From: Procambarus clarkii
Taxonomy: Eukaryota; Arthropoda; Malacostraca; Decapoda; Cambaridae
Assembly (NCBI RefSeq): GCF_040958095.1
Contig: NC_091173.1
Span: forward strand, 16,971,445 to 17,035,444
Direction of reading: 5' to 3'
DNA: 64,000 nt
The number at the start of each line of letters is the position of its first letter. Position 1 is the stretch's first letter. Position numbers and translations under genes: made by a program. Of the stretch, positions 49,942 to 61,164 are shown one piece after another. The notes beneath the pieces are model-generated. The model searched no databases and was not told where the DNA came from. It worked only from the letters and a program-made list of their open reading frames with translations.

Positions 49942-50430
49942 TGCCATAGCTAACTTTTCTAGAGCTCCAATCCTCTCATCCAGCTTTTGTAGGTATTCCA
50001 ATATCTGTGTACCGACCTCTGAATCCCCGACGCTGCCCTGCGCACCACCAGGATACACTTCCTCGGCTTCCTTTCCTACTACCACTAAGCTGGCCTTAAT
50101 CGTCGCCGGGCCTTCCATCCAAACGTTGCTCACAGACGCTACCTTTGTCCCTCCCTAGTTCCTGCTGAAGGATCTTGCCTGCCTCGGGAGCTTCGTATAC
50201 CCTGCTTGTGGGGGCCGGCTTGGACTCCCTCACACGGGGCTTCATGGGTCATGGAGACGCACCAGTATTGGGGATGCCTCGACAACTGCACCGAGATGAC
50301 CAGAATCTTTCTCCTTTTTTCAGTTCTGACTCTTCACTCTCTCGAGTCGTGTTTCTTATCGCAGTAACGACATCTGCGGTCACACTGGCATTTCTAAGAC
50401 TTTTGTCCCTAATGAGAACACTTCATGTAT
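49942..50430 (-). pseudogene. Unrecognised fragment, coiled coil and Cys/His
   Basis: The minus strand (about 50133-49942) encodes GTQILEYLQKLDERIGALEK, heptad-like and probably a coiled coil. Further upstream (about 50400-50330) CQCDRRCRYCDKKHDSRE has a CxxCx(3)H start of a zinc-knuckle-like motif. A stop separates the two. It could be an ORF1 or Gag remnant. I cannot assign a family. Tail a follows it directly, so it may belong to the LINE that supplies tail a. Confidence 0.3.
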
Positions 50431-50502
50431 GCTGTACCTTGGGGGATAGTGAGTGTTGTACCTTGGGGGATAGTGAGTACTACAATCCATAGTGAGTACC
50501 CA

Positions 50503-50685
50503 TTTGGGCTGAACGGTAGAGCGACGGCCTCGCTTCATGCAGATCGGCGTTCAATCCCCGACCGTCCAAGTGGTTGGGCACCATTCCTATTCCTTCCGTC
50601 TCATCCCAAATGCTTATCCTGACCCCTTCCAATGGCTATATAGTCGTAATGACTTTGGCGTTTTCTCCTGATAGTTCCCTTGCCC
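50503..50685 (+). mobile_element. SINE family B, nearly full copy
   Basis: Head with GGGCTGAACGGTAGAGCGAC (A-box-like) and GTTCAATCCCC (B-box). Body with CCTGACCCCTTCCAATGG, ATATAGTCGTAATGACTTTG, and end TTCTCCTGATAGTTCCC. Related to 48108 and 10398. Confidence 0.75.
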
Positions 50686-50799
50686 GAATATTCCTGCCCC
50701 TGTCAGCCCTGTCAACTGTCAACTGTGCTGATATTGACCAGACTGACGTGCTTGGAACAGGTTTCTCCCGTCGCATCCAGCCCTGAATCGAATCGACTA

Positions 50800-51170
50800 G
50801 TTCTGTCACGCCACGACCAGTCCTGTCACGCTTTGACCAGTCCTGTCACGCCTCGACCAATCCTGTCACGCCACGACCAGTCCTGTCACACCTCGACCAG
50901 TCCTGTCACGCCTCGACCAGTCCTGTCACGCCACGACCAGTCCTGTCACGCCTCGACCAGTCCTGTCACGCCTCGACCAGTCCTGTCACGCCTCGACCAG
51001 TCCTGTCACGCCTCGACCAGTCCTGTCACACCTCGACCAGTCCTGTCACGCCTCGACCAGTCCTGTCACGCCTCGACCAGTCCTGTCACACCTCGACCAG
51101 TCCTGTCACGCCTCGCCCAGTCCTGTCACGCCTCGACCAGTCCTGTCACGCCTCGACCAGTCCTGCCGCT
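50800..51170. repeat. 20-bp minisatellite (CGACCAGTCCTGTCACGCCT)
   Basis: About 19 units. CACGCC/CACACC and CTCG/CACG are the main variants. Confidence 0.96.
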
Positions 51171-51670
51171 GCATCCCAACCTGTTCAGTCGTAAGCTGTT
51201 CGATCCCCCTCAATAGAGACCTTGCTGCCTCCCGCCCCGCCAATACCTAGGAGGGGGTGGGGCAGGTGGTAGTGAGGGGGAAGTGGGGGAGGTGGGAGGG
51301 GTGGGGGAGAGAGAGGGGGAGTGGGGGAGGTTGGAGGGATGGGGGAGAGAGAGGATAGACACATCCACCCTACTTGTTGAACCTCGCCCCCAGCGGCGAG
51401 CAAGCAGCTTGGTCTATGGCAGCCTTGGATAGGCAAACTCTCCCTCACCATCACTACCATCGTTCACCATCACTACCATCCTCAAGCATCACCGTCACCT
51501 CTAACGACCAGTGTCATACTTCACCATCAACGAGTCATACACACTCATACACCGCCTAAGTAAGACAGAACCGAGAAATGAGTCAATACGTAAGTGGACC
51601 AGCCAGAGGCTTAGGGGCCCGCGCAGGAATATCCCCACACAAAAAAAATCATAACTCATCGTCAGCATTG
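51171..51670. other. Unannotated sequence with low complexity
   Basis: GGGGGAGAG-rich imperfect repeat at 51250-51355 and CACCATCACTACCATC duplication at about 51447-51485. No gene. Confidence 0.4.
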
Positions 51671-51696
51671 CAATCATCGTTATCATCAGCATCATT

Positions 51697-51721
51697 GTGA
51701 TGATGATGATGATGATGATGT
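51697..51721. repeat. (GAT)n microsatellite
   Basis: About eight GAT triplets. Confidence 0.95.
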
Positions 51722-51877
51722 CTCCGGGGCACTTATGAGTTGCGGGGCGCTTCTTATTCCCAAGATGGAGTACATCATCACACAACTGCTACCCAGGATA
51801 AACACTTGAGTGAAGGTTTGAGTGGTGAGCAAGGTTTCCAGGTTGCCAAGACCTGGCGGACAGGCTGTGTGGTGGTG

Positions 51878-51918
51878 GTGGTGTTGGAAGCCTAATATCG
51901 GAAGGCTTCCAACACCAC
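51878..51918. repeat. Perfect 16-bp hairpin
   Basis: GTGGTGTTGGAAGCCT (51878-51893) and AGGCTTCCAACACCAC (51903-51918) with a 9-nt loop. Not followed by a T tract. Function unknown. Confidence 0.75.
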
Positions 51919-51942
51919 TCCAAGTTACGCAGTGACCAACGG

Positions 51943-52045
51943 CAGGCGGGTCAGGCGGGCCAGGCGGGCCAGGCGGCCAGGCGGGCCAGGCGGCCAGGCG
52001 GGCCAGGCGGCCAGGCGGCCAGGCGGGTCAGGCGGGCCAGGAGCG
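51943..52045. repeat. GGCGGGCCAGGC minisatellite
   Basis: Units of 8-9 bp, GGCGGGCCA and GGCGGCCA. Confidence 0.93.
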
Positions 52046-52263
52046 CCACCCTTCTGGCCGCCTAGTCGACAAAGAGAGCGACCAGGGGCCCCTCAGTGTT
52101 GGGACAGCTCATTAGGATGGTCTTAGGAGCGCCCTCACTCCTCAGGTTACTGGTCATATATAAATGAGATAGTCAGTACAGGTGTATCCTGTTTCCCCCA
52201 GCTTGCACCCCTATTAGGAGACGGCTGCCAGCTGGATAGGTCACTACACATACACACACACAC

Positions 52264-52507
<244 letters not shown>

Positions 52508-52667
52508 GAAATATATGCAGTAGTAATAATACAGGAAAATAAATTGGTTTATTAATTTTTGAAGTGAAGAGGGAATGTCAGCCAGCGGAGAACACTCACC
52601 AATACAACGCATCAACAAGGAACAAGTACGGACGATGAGTCGCAGTGACGTGGCTGAAGAGTTGATA

Positions 52668-52795
52668 TCCACCAACCCAACACACCTCAAGATGAAGAGT
52701 CGATGACGTTCCAGTCCGTCGTGAACCATTATCAAGGTGTGAAATAAGACTTGATTATGGTCAGCAACGTCGTCACTTCTTCATCTTCAGATGTG
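52668..52795. repeat. CCGAAACGTCGTC family, inverted pair
   Basis: Minus-strand copy 52740-52668 (TTGATAATGG, then GGACTGGAACGTC) and plus-strand copy 52748-52795 (TTGATTATGGTC, AACGTCGTCACTTCTTCATC). Both end in CTTCATCTT-type sequence. Confidence 0.5.
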
Positions 52796-53059
52796 TGTGT
52801 TTGTTTGGTATCAGGCAGGAATAAGTTACATGCAAGTTAGCATGTTAGCGAGTTAGCATAAGTTAGCATGTAGGTATGCAAGACATCATGCATACATATG
52901 CATACATCATGCATAAGAGAAGTCAACCAGTGTCTGGAAGCAGAGGAAAGATATTGAACCTTGATCAAATATATTCCAGTCAGTATTTGTAAGAGAAGAT
53001 TAATTTGAGACGAGAAATACACGGGAATCAAGTAAGTCTCCATAATGGATGAAATTGAG

Positions 53060-53345
53060 ATTGTATGAATGGAAGAACAGCAAAACCAGATGAAATATCA
53101 TCCTGGGTCTTGATAGAGTGTGCTGAAGAACTAAGCAAGCCCCTCTTGCCAACCTACAGTAAGCCCCTGAAGTTAAAGAATATTACAGATACTGTGGAAT
53201 ATAAACATAGCAATGTTCAGACAATTAGATAATTATATGAGAAATTTAGTAAACTACCTTGAGAGTTTCGATTTGTTAAGTACAAATTAATATGGATCTA
53301 GTTTAGCGAAATCTTGTGTATAGAAACGCTATTTATATGATAAAG
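53060..53345 (+). pseudogene. CR1-like reverse transcriptase fragment
   Basis: Reads ISSWVLIECAEELSKPLLP and, further on, LESFDLLSTN and LAKSCV with stops. These align with SPWILKEAAQ and the HLEN..QHGF..GKSC region of the 43-kb element. Heavily mutated. Poly-A at 53380-53409 follows. Confidence 0.6.
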
Positions 53346-53375
53346 CTACAGAGAGAACTCAAGGAAATTCTTGGA

Positions 53376-53411
<36 letters not shown>

Positions 53412-53769
53412 CGTAAATCGTAAATGGCTAATTTGAAAAACCACTAAGTGGTATAACGGATATACTCCCAAAACAGGTCGATAAACTTCCTTGACGATAT
53501 TCAAAGAAATCCAACGTAAGAAAGAGAATGCGCATAATAAGGACACCGATTAAATAGAGTAACCCCTGGTTAACCCCACTATATGCCTGTTAAATATGAA
53601 AATAACTTGCCCAATGGACCATAACTATACGAACATTTTTTCAATAACGATGCAAAGATATATAGACAACCCCCCCCCCCCCCCCCCCAAGATAAGATTT
53701 TGAGTAGCGTGTCACAGTGACCTCCATGGAGAAATGTACCAAATAATGGAGCTGGTCGAATACAGGTTG

Positions 53770-54018
53770 GGTGGGGGTTATCTTGAGAGGATTTTGGGGC
53801 TTTTTAGTGTCCCCGAGGCCCGGTCCTCGACCAGGCCTCCACCTCCAGGAAGCAGCCCGTGACAGCTGACTAACACCCAGGTACCTATTTTACTGCTAGG
53901 TAACATGGGCATAGGGTGAAAGAAACTCTGCCCAATGTTTCTCGCCGGCGCCTGGGATCGAACCCAGGACCACAGGATCACAAGTCCAGCGTGCTGTCCG
54001 CTCGGCCGACCGGCTCCC
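53770..54018 (-). mobile_element. tRNA-derived SINE (head ii, tail a)
   Basis: Minus strand: GAGCCGGTCGGCCGAGCGGA, GGTTCGATCCCAGGCGCCGG, body GAAACATTGGGCAGAGTTTC and AGCAGTAAAATAGGTACCTG. Tail GGAGGCCTGGTCGAGGACCG, ending with GATAACC. A long G tract (54022-54078) flanks the head side. Confidence 0.92.
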
Positions 54019-54078
54019 TAAATGGTGGTGGGGGGGGGGGTGGGGTGGGGGGGGGGGGGGGGTGGGGGGGGGGGGGGG

Positions 54079-54785
54079 AAGATCATGAAAACATCAGGAA
54101 AACAAAACAATTTGATCATAAATATATACAATAAATTGTCTCCTTCATCTGTTCATCAAGTTCAAATGCAACGATAACCAGTTAATGGAATATTCCGTTA
54201 TAAGGAGCTTAACGTGAGCTGAAAAGCTCATCATCTGTAACTTTCTTCTGACCAAAGTTGGATCATTCAGCCTTTCATCCTGGCCTGAATAAACACTCAA
54301 TAAGTTGGGAGTACAAAAGTAGGCAGTGAAATGGGTGCCGGAATTGAAAGGCTCGAGCTATATAGACGTTCAAGCTTACTGAGCTCAGTGAGCGAGCTGG
54401 GAAGACCAACAACTGGAGACACAGGAGACGGTGTAGGTCCTTCTCCTTCCACGCCTCCTTCCACCTCAAGGTCCTCCTGTCCCCCTCCTCCCCCCCCCCC
54501 TCGCTTCTCCTTCATCTTTCAGAGATAGAGGAGGGTTGAAAGAGCCTAAGCTCCTCTGTCCTTCTGAGATGTGAGTCTTATGGTCTCAATAAACGAACTT
54601 GAACTTCTCTTTCCTCACCCTTATTCCGTTTCATTCTATATCATCCCATACCCTCCCTTTCTTTTATCATCCCTTCTCCCTCATCCTCCTTCTCTCCCAT
54701 TCCTTGTCATCATTCTTCCTCTTCCCCATTCCATTACACTTTCTTTACTCGGATCGTTCTCTTTCACTTCCCTTCTCTTCCTTAG
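54079..54785. other. Unannotated sequence
   Basis: GAGTCTTATGGTCTCAATAA then ACGAACTTGAAC at 54570-54602 looks like a LINE 3' end. The rest is C/T-rich. No gene. Confidence 0.35.
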
Positions 54786-55039
54786 GGAGCCGGTCGGCCG
54801 AGCGGACAGCACGCTGGACTTGTGATCCTGTGGTCCCGGGTTCGATCCCGGGCGCCGGCGAGAAACAATGGGCAGAGTTTCTTTCACCCTATGCCCCTGT
54901 TACCTAGCAGTAAAATAAGTACCTGGGTGTTAGTCAGCTGTCACGGGCTGCTTCCTGGGGGTGGAGGCCTGGTCGAGGACCGGGCCGCGGGGACACTAAA
55001 AAAAGCCCCGAAATCCTCTCAAGATAACCTCAAGATAAC
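54786..55039 (+). mobile_element. tRNA-derived SINE (head ii, tail a), clean copy
   Basis: GAGCCGGTCGGCCGAGCGGA (A-box region), TGGACTTGTGATCCTGTGG, B-box GGTTCGATCCC, body CGAGAAACAATGGGCAGAG and CCTGTTACCTAGCAGTAAAA. The tail ends with two CTCAAGATAAC units. Best reference copy in the window. Confidence 0.94.
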
Positions 55040-55493
55040 TTCTCTTCCCTTCCCGCTCCCTCTTCGTGCTCCTCCTCCCCTTCCCCCGCCCCCCATCTCC
55101 CTACCCATCTCCCGCCCATTTTTCTCACTCTAAAACTGCCCTGTTCACGTTTCCCAGACTTAAATTGCCTTGCCCCATTTTTCTTTTCTTATACAGCCTC
55201 TCGGCCCATTACTGTTTCAGTAACACTTTCTCATCCTACACACTTTTCTATCCCAATTCCATCTCTCCTTACTTACATGCACATTCTTCCTTCCCTATCC
55301 CTTCCCTCACAGAGATTTCCTTCCCCATTTCTTCATTCCCAATTTTTTTGACCAATTTTAACACTCAACCTATTCCATAATTCCACAAAAATTCCTCCCC
55401 CCCCTCTTCATTCGACCCCCAGTCCAAAACTGTGTACTTCCCATTCCCTAACTCCCAATATCCCCTCACCCAAGAGTTTTATACGCTCCTGGA
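55040..55493. other. Unannotated pyrimidine-rich sequence
   Basis: No gene or known repeat recognised. Confidence 0.4.
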
Positions 55494-55594
55494 ACATACC
55501 TGGAGCGGGTTTCGGGAGTTCTTCTACTCCCCGAGCCCGGCCTGAGGCCAGGCTCGACTTGTGATAACTTGGTCCAACAGGCTGTTGCTTGGAC

Positions 55595-55973
55595 GCGGCC
55601 CGCAGGCCCACATATCCAATACAGCTTGGTTGGTCCGGCACTTCTTGCAAGAACCTGTCCAAGTGCCTCTTGAATACATCCACCTTCGTTCGGGCAATAT
55701 TTCTAATGCTTGCTTGGAGGGTGTTGAACAGCCGTGAACCTCTGACAGTGCTCTCTAATTGTGCCTGTTGCACCCCTTGCTTTTCACTGGTTCTATTCTG
55801 CATTTCCTTCCGTACCTTTCGCTACAGTATGTTGTTATTCTACTGTGCAAATTTGGGACCTGGCCCTCCAATATCTTCCATGTAAATATTATTTGGTACC
55901 TTTCTCCTCTCCTTTCCAGAGAGTATATTTTGAGAGCTTTGAGACGGTCCCAATAATTCAGATGTTTCATCAT
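55595..55973 (-). pseudogene. LINE family 2 post-RT C-terminus
   Basis: MKHLNYWDRLKALKIYSLER, RYQIIFTWKILEGQVPN, and in a shifted frame STVRGSRLFNTL and VDVFKRHLDRFLQEVPDQPS. This is the usual end of LINE ORF2 proteins of this kind. One frameshift lies near 55755-55800. Confidence 0.7.
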
Positions 55974-56036
55974 TTTAATGCATGCCGTATATGTTCTCTG
56001 TATTCCCTCTAATTCGGGGAGGGAGGGCCGTCAAAA

Positions 56037-56330
56037 AGGGAGCCGGTCGGCCGAGCAAAGGGAGCCGGTCGGCCGAGCGGACAGCACGCTGGACTTGTGA
56101 TCCTGTGGTCCTGGGTTCGATCCCAGGCGCCGGCGAGAAACAATGGGCAGAGTTTCTTTCACCCTATGCCCCTGTTACCTAGCAGTAAAATAGGTACCTG
56201 GGTGTTAGTCAGCTGTCACGGGCTGCTTCCTGGGGGGTGGAGGTCTGGTCGAGGACCGGGCCGCGGGGACACCAAAAAGCCCCGAAATCATCTCAAGATA
56301 ACCTCAAGAAATCATCTCAAGAAAATAACC
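56037..56330 (+). mobile_element. tRNA-derived SINE (head ii, tail a) inside a LINE
   Basis: The first 17-20 bp of the head (GAGCCGGTCGGCCGAGC) is duplicated at the 5' end. Complete body and tail follow (CTGGTCGAGGACCGGGCCG, CCCGAAATCATCTCAAG). The 3' end shows an extra AAATCATCTCAAG repeat. Confidence 0.92.
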
Positions 56331-57216
56331 AGAGATCTCCCCCGCTCTAAAAGGGGAAGTGAGTACCGAGTAATACTCAAGACGGGACAGCACCAGTGAT
56401 TTAAATAGTGTTAGCATTGCTGTGGGGTTTCTGGATTTGAACGTTCTCATAATCCATCTTATCATTTTCCTGGCTGCTGGTATATTTGTTCGGTTATGTT
56501 CACTAAATGTCAGGTCGTCAGACATCATAATTCCCAGATCTTTTACATGTTGCTTTCCTTCTATGAGTAGGTTTGATTGTGTCCTGTACCCCGTGTCCTG
56601 TACCCTGTGTCCTGTACCCTGTGTCCTGTACCCCGTGTCCTGTACCCTGTGTCCTGTACCCCGTGCTTCGCTTAAGTTCCTCGTTTCCACAATACCTCAG
56701 TACCTGGAACTTGTCTTGAACCTGGAACTTGAACTTGGAACTTGTCACCGTTAAATATGTTATTTTCAGTTCCTCAATCGAATACTTCAATCTGCCTGTA
56801 GTTTTTCAGTAACTTCTACAGTGACAATTTTCATGCTCATTTTTGTATCATCTACAAAGGATGACACGAAGCTGTGACAAGTATTTTTGTCTATATCAGA
56901 GATAAGAGAGAGAAATATCAGTGATGCAAGGACTGTGCCCTGGGGTATAGAGCTTTTCACTGCACTAGGGCTTGATCTTACTTGATTGACCGTCACTCTC
57001 TGCATTCTGTTTGACAGAAAGTTGAAAATCAAACGCCCCATTTTACCCATTATTCCTACTGATCTTATTTTGCGAACTTTCACTCCATGGTCACACTTGT
57101 CGAATGCTTTTGCAAAGTATATGTATACAACATTTGCATTTCGCTGTTCCTCTAAGACTTCTGTGATTCCGTCATAGTGGTTGAGGAACTGTGACAGACA
57201 GGATCTTCCCGCTCTT
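56331..57216 (-). pseudogene. LINE family 2 reverse transcriptase fragment
   Basis: Motif A-like YIYFAKAFDKCDHGV lies near 57120-57085, SSIPQGTVLASLIFL (motif B) near 56960, and SFVDDTKMSMKI (motif C variant, FVDD) near 56850. Beyond a frameshift, KDLGIMMSDDLTFSEHNRTN and LVLSRLEYYSVL follow. A 14-bp minisatellite (56574-56668) expanded inside the coding region between the two parts. The copy is inactive. Confidence 0.75.
56574..56668. repeat. 14-bp minisatellite inside LINE coding sequence
   Basis: About six units of TGTCCTGTACCCTG or TGTCCTGTACCCCG. In the LINE frame it encodes RTQGTGH/GVQDTGY-type repeats. Confidence 0.92.
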
Positions 57217-57272
57217 AAGGCGATGTATCTAGTCGACCGTGAAGTATAGATTCACGCGAGGTCACGCGAGTC

Positions 57273-57334
57273 ACGGGAGGCCTGGTCGACGACCGGGCCG
57301 CGGGGACACTAAGCCCCGGAAGCACCTGAAGGTA
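57273..57334 (+). repeat. Isolated tail a fragment
   Basis: GGAGGCCTGGTCGACGACCG, GGCCGCGGGGACACTAAGCC, CCGGAAGCACCTGAAGGTAG. The CCGGAAGCACCT end resembles 49873 rather than the SINE copies. Confidence 0.65.
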
Positions 57335-57684
57335 GGAGGTACAATTTTTCCAACTCAAGATGCTAGGAGGAGGCAGGTGACTGTTGACTGGCCAACAACA
57401 CCTCCGCTCTTGCAGGCACACACACGCACACTCGCCCGTGTGCACATTCGCGTGCGTACACACTCCCGCACGCACTCTCACACTCCCACACACACACACT
57501 CGCATATGCGCTCATTTCTGCTCGCGCTCATTGCCACACAACCAAAAACGTGAATGCACACACACTCCTGCACGCAAACATTCGCTAGCATACTAATTGG
57601 CGCAAACACCACCACGCGCACGCACTCATGCATGCATTAACCCACACGTGTGCAGGTACTGACCATGGTACACATGTGCGCACG

Positions 57685-57689
<5 letters not shown>

Positions 57690-57770
<81 letters not shown>

Positions 57771-57803
57771 ACACACACACACCACACACACAAACACACA
57801 CAT
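57690..57803. repeat. (CA)n microsatellite
   Basis: CA dinucleotides with ACCACAC interruptions, directly before a SINE. Confidence 0.97.
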
Positions 57804-57806
57804 TGG

Positions 57807-58104
57807 GGCCGGTAGCTGAGTGGACAGCACGCTGGGCACGTGATCCTGAGGTCCCGGGTTCGATTCCCGGCGCCGGCGAGAAACAATGGGCAGAGTTTCT
57901 TTCACCCTCATGCCCCTGTTACCTACCAGTAAATAGGTACCTGGGAGTCAGTCAGCTGTCACAAGCTGCTTCCTTGGGTATGTATGTGTGTGTGGTGTGG
58001 AGACAAAAAATATATAATAGTGACAGTTGATTGACAGTTGAGAGGCGGGCCGAAAGAGCAGAGCTCCACCCCCGCAAGCACAACTAGGGGAATACAACTA
58101 GGTG
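57807..58104 (+). mobile_element. tRNA-derived SINE (head ii-like, CR1-like tail)
   Basis: Head GGGGCCGGTAGCTGAGTGGA, CACGTGATCCTGAGGTCCC, B-box GGTTCGATTCC. Body CGAGAAACAATGGGCAGAG and CCAGTAAATAGGTACCTGGG. A short GT-rich stretch then leads into AGTTGATTGACAGTTGAG, GGCGGGCCGAAAGAGCAG and GCAAGCACAACTAGG. Combines head ii with the tail found with head i at 346. Confidence 0.9.
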
Positions 58105-58980
58105 AACACACACACAAAGGCTACATGCCTGGTGCACCTGTCCACCTATAAAGTGGGTCCCAATTAAAGCTGGTAATTTATAAAGCACGAGACTGTGCCA
58201 AACAAGCCCCCCCCCCCCTATTCCCTCCCCCCCTTTACTAAACAGTCTTTAATCGCCCTCCTCCTAATGTTGGCTTTTATGGTAGTTTTGTGGGGTTGTT
58301 GCGCTAGTGTGAGGGGGGAGGGTTGTCTGTGGGGGGGGGGGTTGTCTGTGGGGTGGGATGTCTGGGGGGGGGGTTGTCTGCTGCTGCTGTTTCTGCTGCT
58401 GCTGCTGGTATTGCAGCTGCTGCTATTGTTGCTGCTACTGCTGTTGCTGCTGCTGCTGCTGCTGGTGCTCCAGCGGGTGCTGTTCCTCTTTCCCTTCATC
58501 GTCCTACTCCTACACCAGCATATATACATTCTCTTGCGTCGTCCGTGGACGGGGCGAGAGATGTGTTAAACAACACGTAGTGTAGTGATTCACTGAGCAC
58601 TCATCCCCAGGCGGTGATGTAAGGGCAACGCTGAGCAATTATATATATATATATATATTCGTCTGGCTTGCTGGTGTAGCAGTTAGGAAGAAGGAAGTAT
58701 GCACTGGATGCCAGCGGCCGTCGTCACCACCGCCCCACGCCCACACCCACACCCACGCCCTCACCCACGCCCACACCAACACTCACGCCCATACAACCTC
58801 ACCATCCCCCCCCCCTCCCATGTCACACCCACACAATGGAATATGGTCCCATGACAAGCTGAGAACAGCTTGAGGTACCTCATCCCTTTGCATGTATTTA
58901 TATTTCCATAAACGTATTTCAATTTCAACTTCACATACCATCTACATATTATCACAAACAATATCACCAATCTTCTCTGC
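58105..58980. other. Unannotated sequence
   Basis: G- and CTG-rich simple sequence at 58310-58475, (AT)n at 58640-58660, and CCCACACCCACGCCC repeats at 58735-58790. No gene recognised. Confidence 0.4.
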
Positions 58981-58984
58981 AATC

Positions 58985-59370
58985 AGACTATAGACCTAGA
59001 GGTGAGAGGCATGAGTTACGAGGAAAGAATAAGAGAAGTTATTACATCACATCACTTTAAAACAGATGAATTATGGAAGACCAGATTACCCCACACACAC
59101 AAGTGCACGCCGTTATCCTGGGACAACAGACGGGGGACAGATATGGACACGCGACGGAAGACAGGTGGCACACGGTCGCCGGCCGCCGCTCGAAACTCTA
59201 CGGAGATTTACTGTTTTTTATTTTATTTCATTTTGTCATTGGAAAGGTAGTAAACAAAATATGTGGACGCAAACTCCATCCAAAGCTAACACACACACAC
59301 ACACACACATACACACACACTGGACCAAAGAGCCAGAGCTCAACCCCCGCAAGCACAATTAGGTGAGTAC
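58985..59370 (+). mobile_element. CR1-like LINE remnants
   Basis: 58988-59042 encodes VRGMSYEERIRE, a conserved CR1-like post-RT motif. 59318-59370 is the 3' tail (GGACCAAAGAGCCAGAGCTC, GCAAGCACAATTAGGTGAG) after a (CA)n tract. The intervening sequence is not recognisable. Confidence 0.6.
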
Positions 59371-59384
59371 GCAATAGGGGGATA

Positions 59385-59590
59385 GACAGGAAGCACTGAA
59401 CTACAGGCCAGTGTCCCTAACCTGCATACCATGCAAGCTGATGGAAAAGATTGTTTGAAAAAAAGCTAGGGGAACACCTGGAGCGAAAGAACTTTGTAAC
59501 ACAGCATCAACATGGGTTCAGGGATGGCAAGTCCTGCCTCACAGGATTAATTGAATTCTACGACAAGGCAACAAAAATCAGGAAAAAGAA
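59385..59590 (+). pseudogene. CR1-like reverse transcriptase fragment
   Basis: LNYRPVSLTCIPCKLMEKIV, then a stop, then FVTQHQHGFRDGKSCLTGLI and EFYDKATKIR. Aligns with 43480-43290 (minus) of the main copy. Confidence 0.8.
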
Positions 59591-59595
59591 CAAAG

Positions 59596-59660
59596 GTATC
59601 TGCAGAAGGCCTATTGGCCCATACGAAGCAGCTCTTATTTATAACCACCCAATAAGAAGG
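59596..59660 (+). mobile_element. Short Penelope-like remnant
   Basis: GCAGAAGGCCTATTGGCCCA resembles GTAGAAAGCCTATTGGTCCA at the 3' end of the PLE coding region (21713). Only about 60 bp. Confidence 0.35.
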
Positions 59661-59788
59661 GGGATAGTAATAGGAATAAGAAGAGGATAGTAATAGGAAT
59701 AAGAAGAGGATAGTAAGGGATCGTAAGAGAAAATAATGAACAGAACACGAAAAAGGAAAGAGAAAGAAAGATAAATGGAAGGGTAAGC

Positions 59789-60310
59789 TTATGTTAGGTC
59801 ACGTTTGTTAGAAAGTTTACAGCATTTGAGTATATACTGTGAAAGGGAAGAGTCAACAGCAACAAAGCCAGGACTCAAGTTCTGGCTTTGCATTTTTTTA
59901 AGTTTACTTTGCATGTTTCTAATAATTGCATTAGCGAGTCCAAAGTCATAATCAGTGTTTTCTTTCCTGCAAGCCTCATTGGCCAATCGATCTATAAACT
60001 CATGTTTTCCAACTCCAACATGGGATGGGATCCACACAAATTTTATACAATAGTTATTATCATTGACCAAAATTACATTCCATTTAATATTACAAGCTAC
60101 TTCAGACATACATTGTGATGGGTTATTTAAGGACTGGAGAGCACTTTTAGAGTCACAGAATATCACTCCACCACCATTGAGCTTAAGGTATTCAGTGGAT
60201 AGATAAATACCCAATAGCTCAATCTGTGTCGTGCTTGACCAGGTGTTCAAGCTCTGTGTACTAGATATAATGTTGGTGGTATATTCTAAGTTATATTTTT
60301 TGCAAGGCAC
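59789..60310 (-). pseudogene. RNase H domain of an I-like LINE
   Basis: 173 codons. TQIELLGIYLSTEYL (active-site Glu, near residues 33-47), VIFCDSKSALQSL (Asp, near 55-67) and FVWIPSHVGVGKHEFIDRLA (near 95-114, last Asp). The first Asp-bearing strand is not present. It is related to 32190-32601 but clearly diverged. A following CK-rich segment is incomplete. It would cleave the RNA of RNA/DNA hybrids in the parent element. Confidence 0.8.
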
Positions 60311-61130
60311 TAACTCTTCTTTTTCAGTTTTTTAAACAATAGAGATTTTATACAAAATTTTCACAATATCCTGAGTTACTTTTTCAATTTATTTAAATAT
60401 TTTAGTTTTGTTTTATTATTTTCATAAAACTGTACTATCAATATAGGTATAGGTTAAGTACTAATTGTAATATCTTAACATGCTAAGAAGGTTAGATTAC
60501 GTCGTGGTTTTCTATTCAGCTTTTCAGGTAAACTCAAATATTCACAATAAATTAGTATATCACATATGTACTTATTCATAAGCAAAATATTGACTATAGG
60601 CAAGTGCGAGAACGGAAGAAAGCGAGCCTCCCGCCCATCAAGACGGCCCCGGACACCAGCTCCTTGCCCCCCCTCCTCCTCCCCCCCCCCCCAGCTCTCA
60701 CGCAGTAACTGACAACAAAACTCTCTCGATGTACTAATAATAATTCACACCATTCAACATGATGATTAACAGCTGACTTCGTCTGGCCCTAACCTCTGGC
60801 CAAGTTGGCCATCCGGAGGCCAACAATATAGTCATGGCCTTGTATTTTAAAGGTGCCGTTGGAGCCACCGTGACCCCAAGTTGTCAAGCGCGACCACCAA
60901 TACTTCACGCACTTCCTGTCGGGGTAATTGCCTCTCCACCCCAGCAGGACGGGTCTCAGCGCACCTCGCGCGCACCTGCGCACCAGTCCTCCTCTCCGGG
61001 CGCTGTGCGACCGTGGCGTCAGTCACTCCTCATTACCGCGGCTCTCAAAGCATTACTTTTACCGCCACGACTCCACCACCACTATCAAAATTTACTATAT
61101 TTTGTAATGAAAACGAAAGTGTAAAATTAT
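60311..61130. other. Unannotated sequence
   Basis: A/T-rich to about 60600, then C-rich. No gene, tRNA or known repeat recognised. Confidence 0.4.
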
Positions 61131-61164
61131 GATTTCTTCCCCCCCCCCCCCCCCGTGTGTGAAT

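Larger units (their letters stand above)
55494..57216 (-). mobile_element. LINE family 2, interrupted by a SINE
   Basis: 5'-truncated non-LTR element on the minus strand. RT pieces occupy 57216-56330, the SINE lies at 56037-56330, post-RT coding covers about 56030-55600, and the 3' UTR follows to 55494. Nested order shows the SINE is younger than the LINE. Its C-terminus and 3' UTR recur at 34715 and 46115. Confidence 0.8.
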
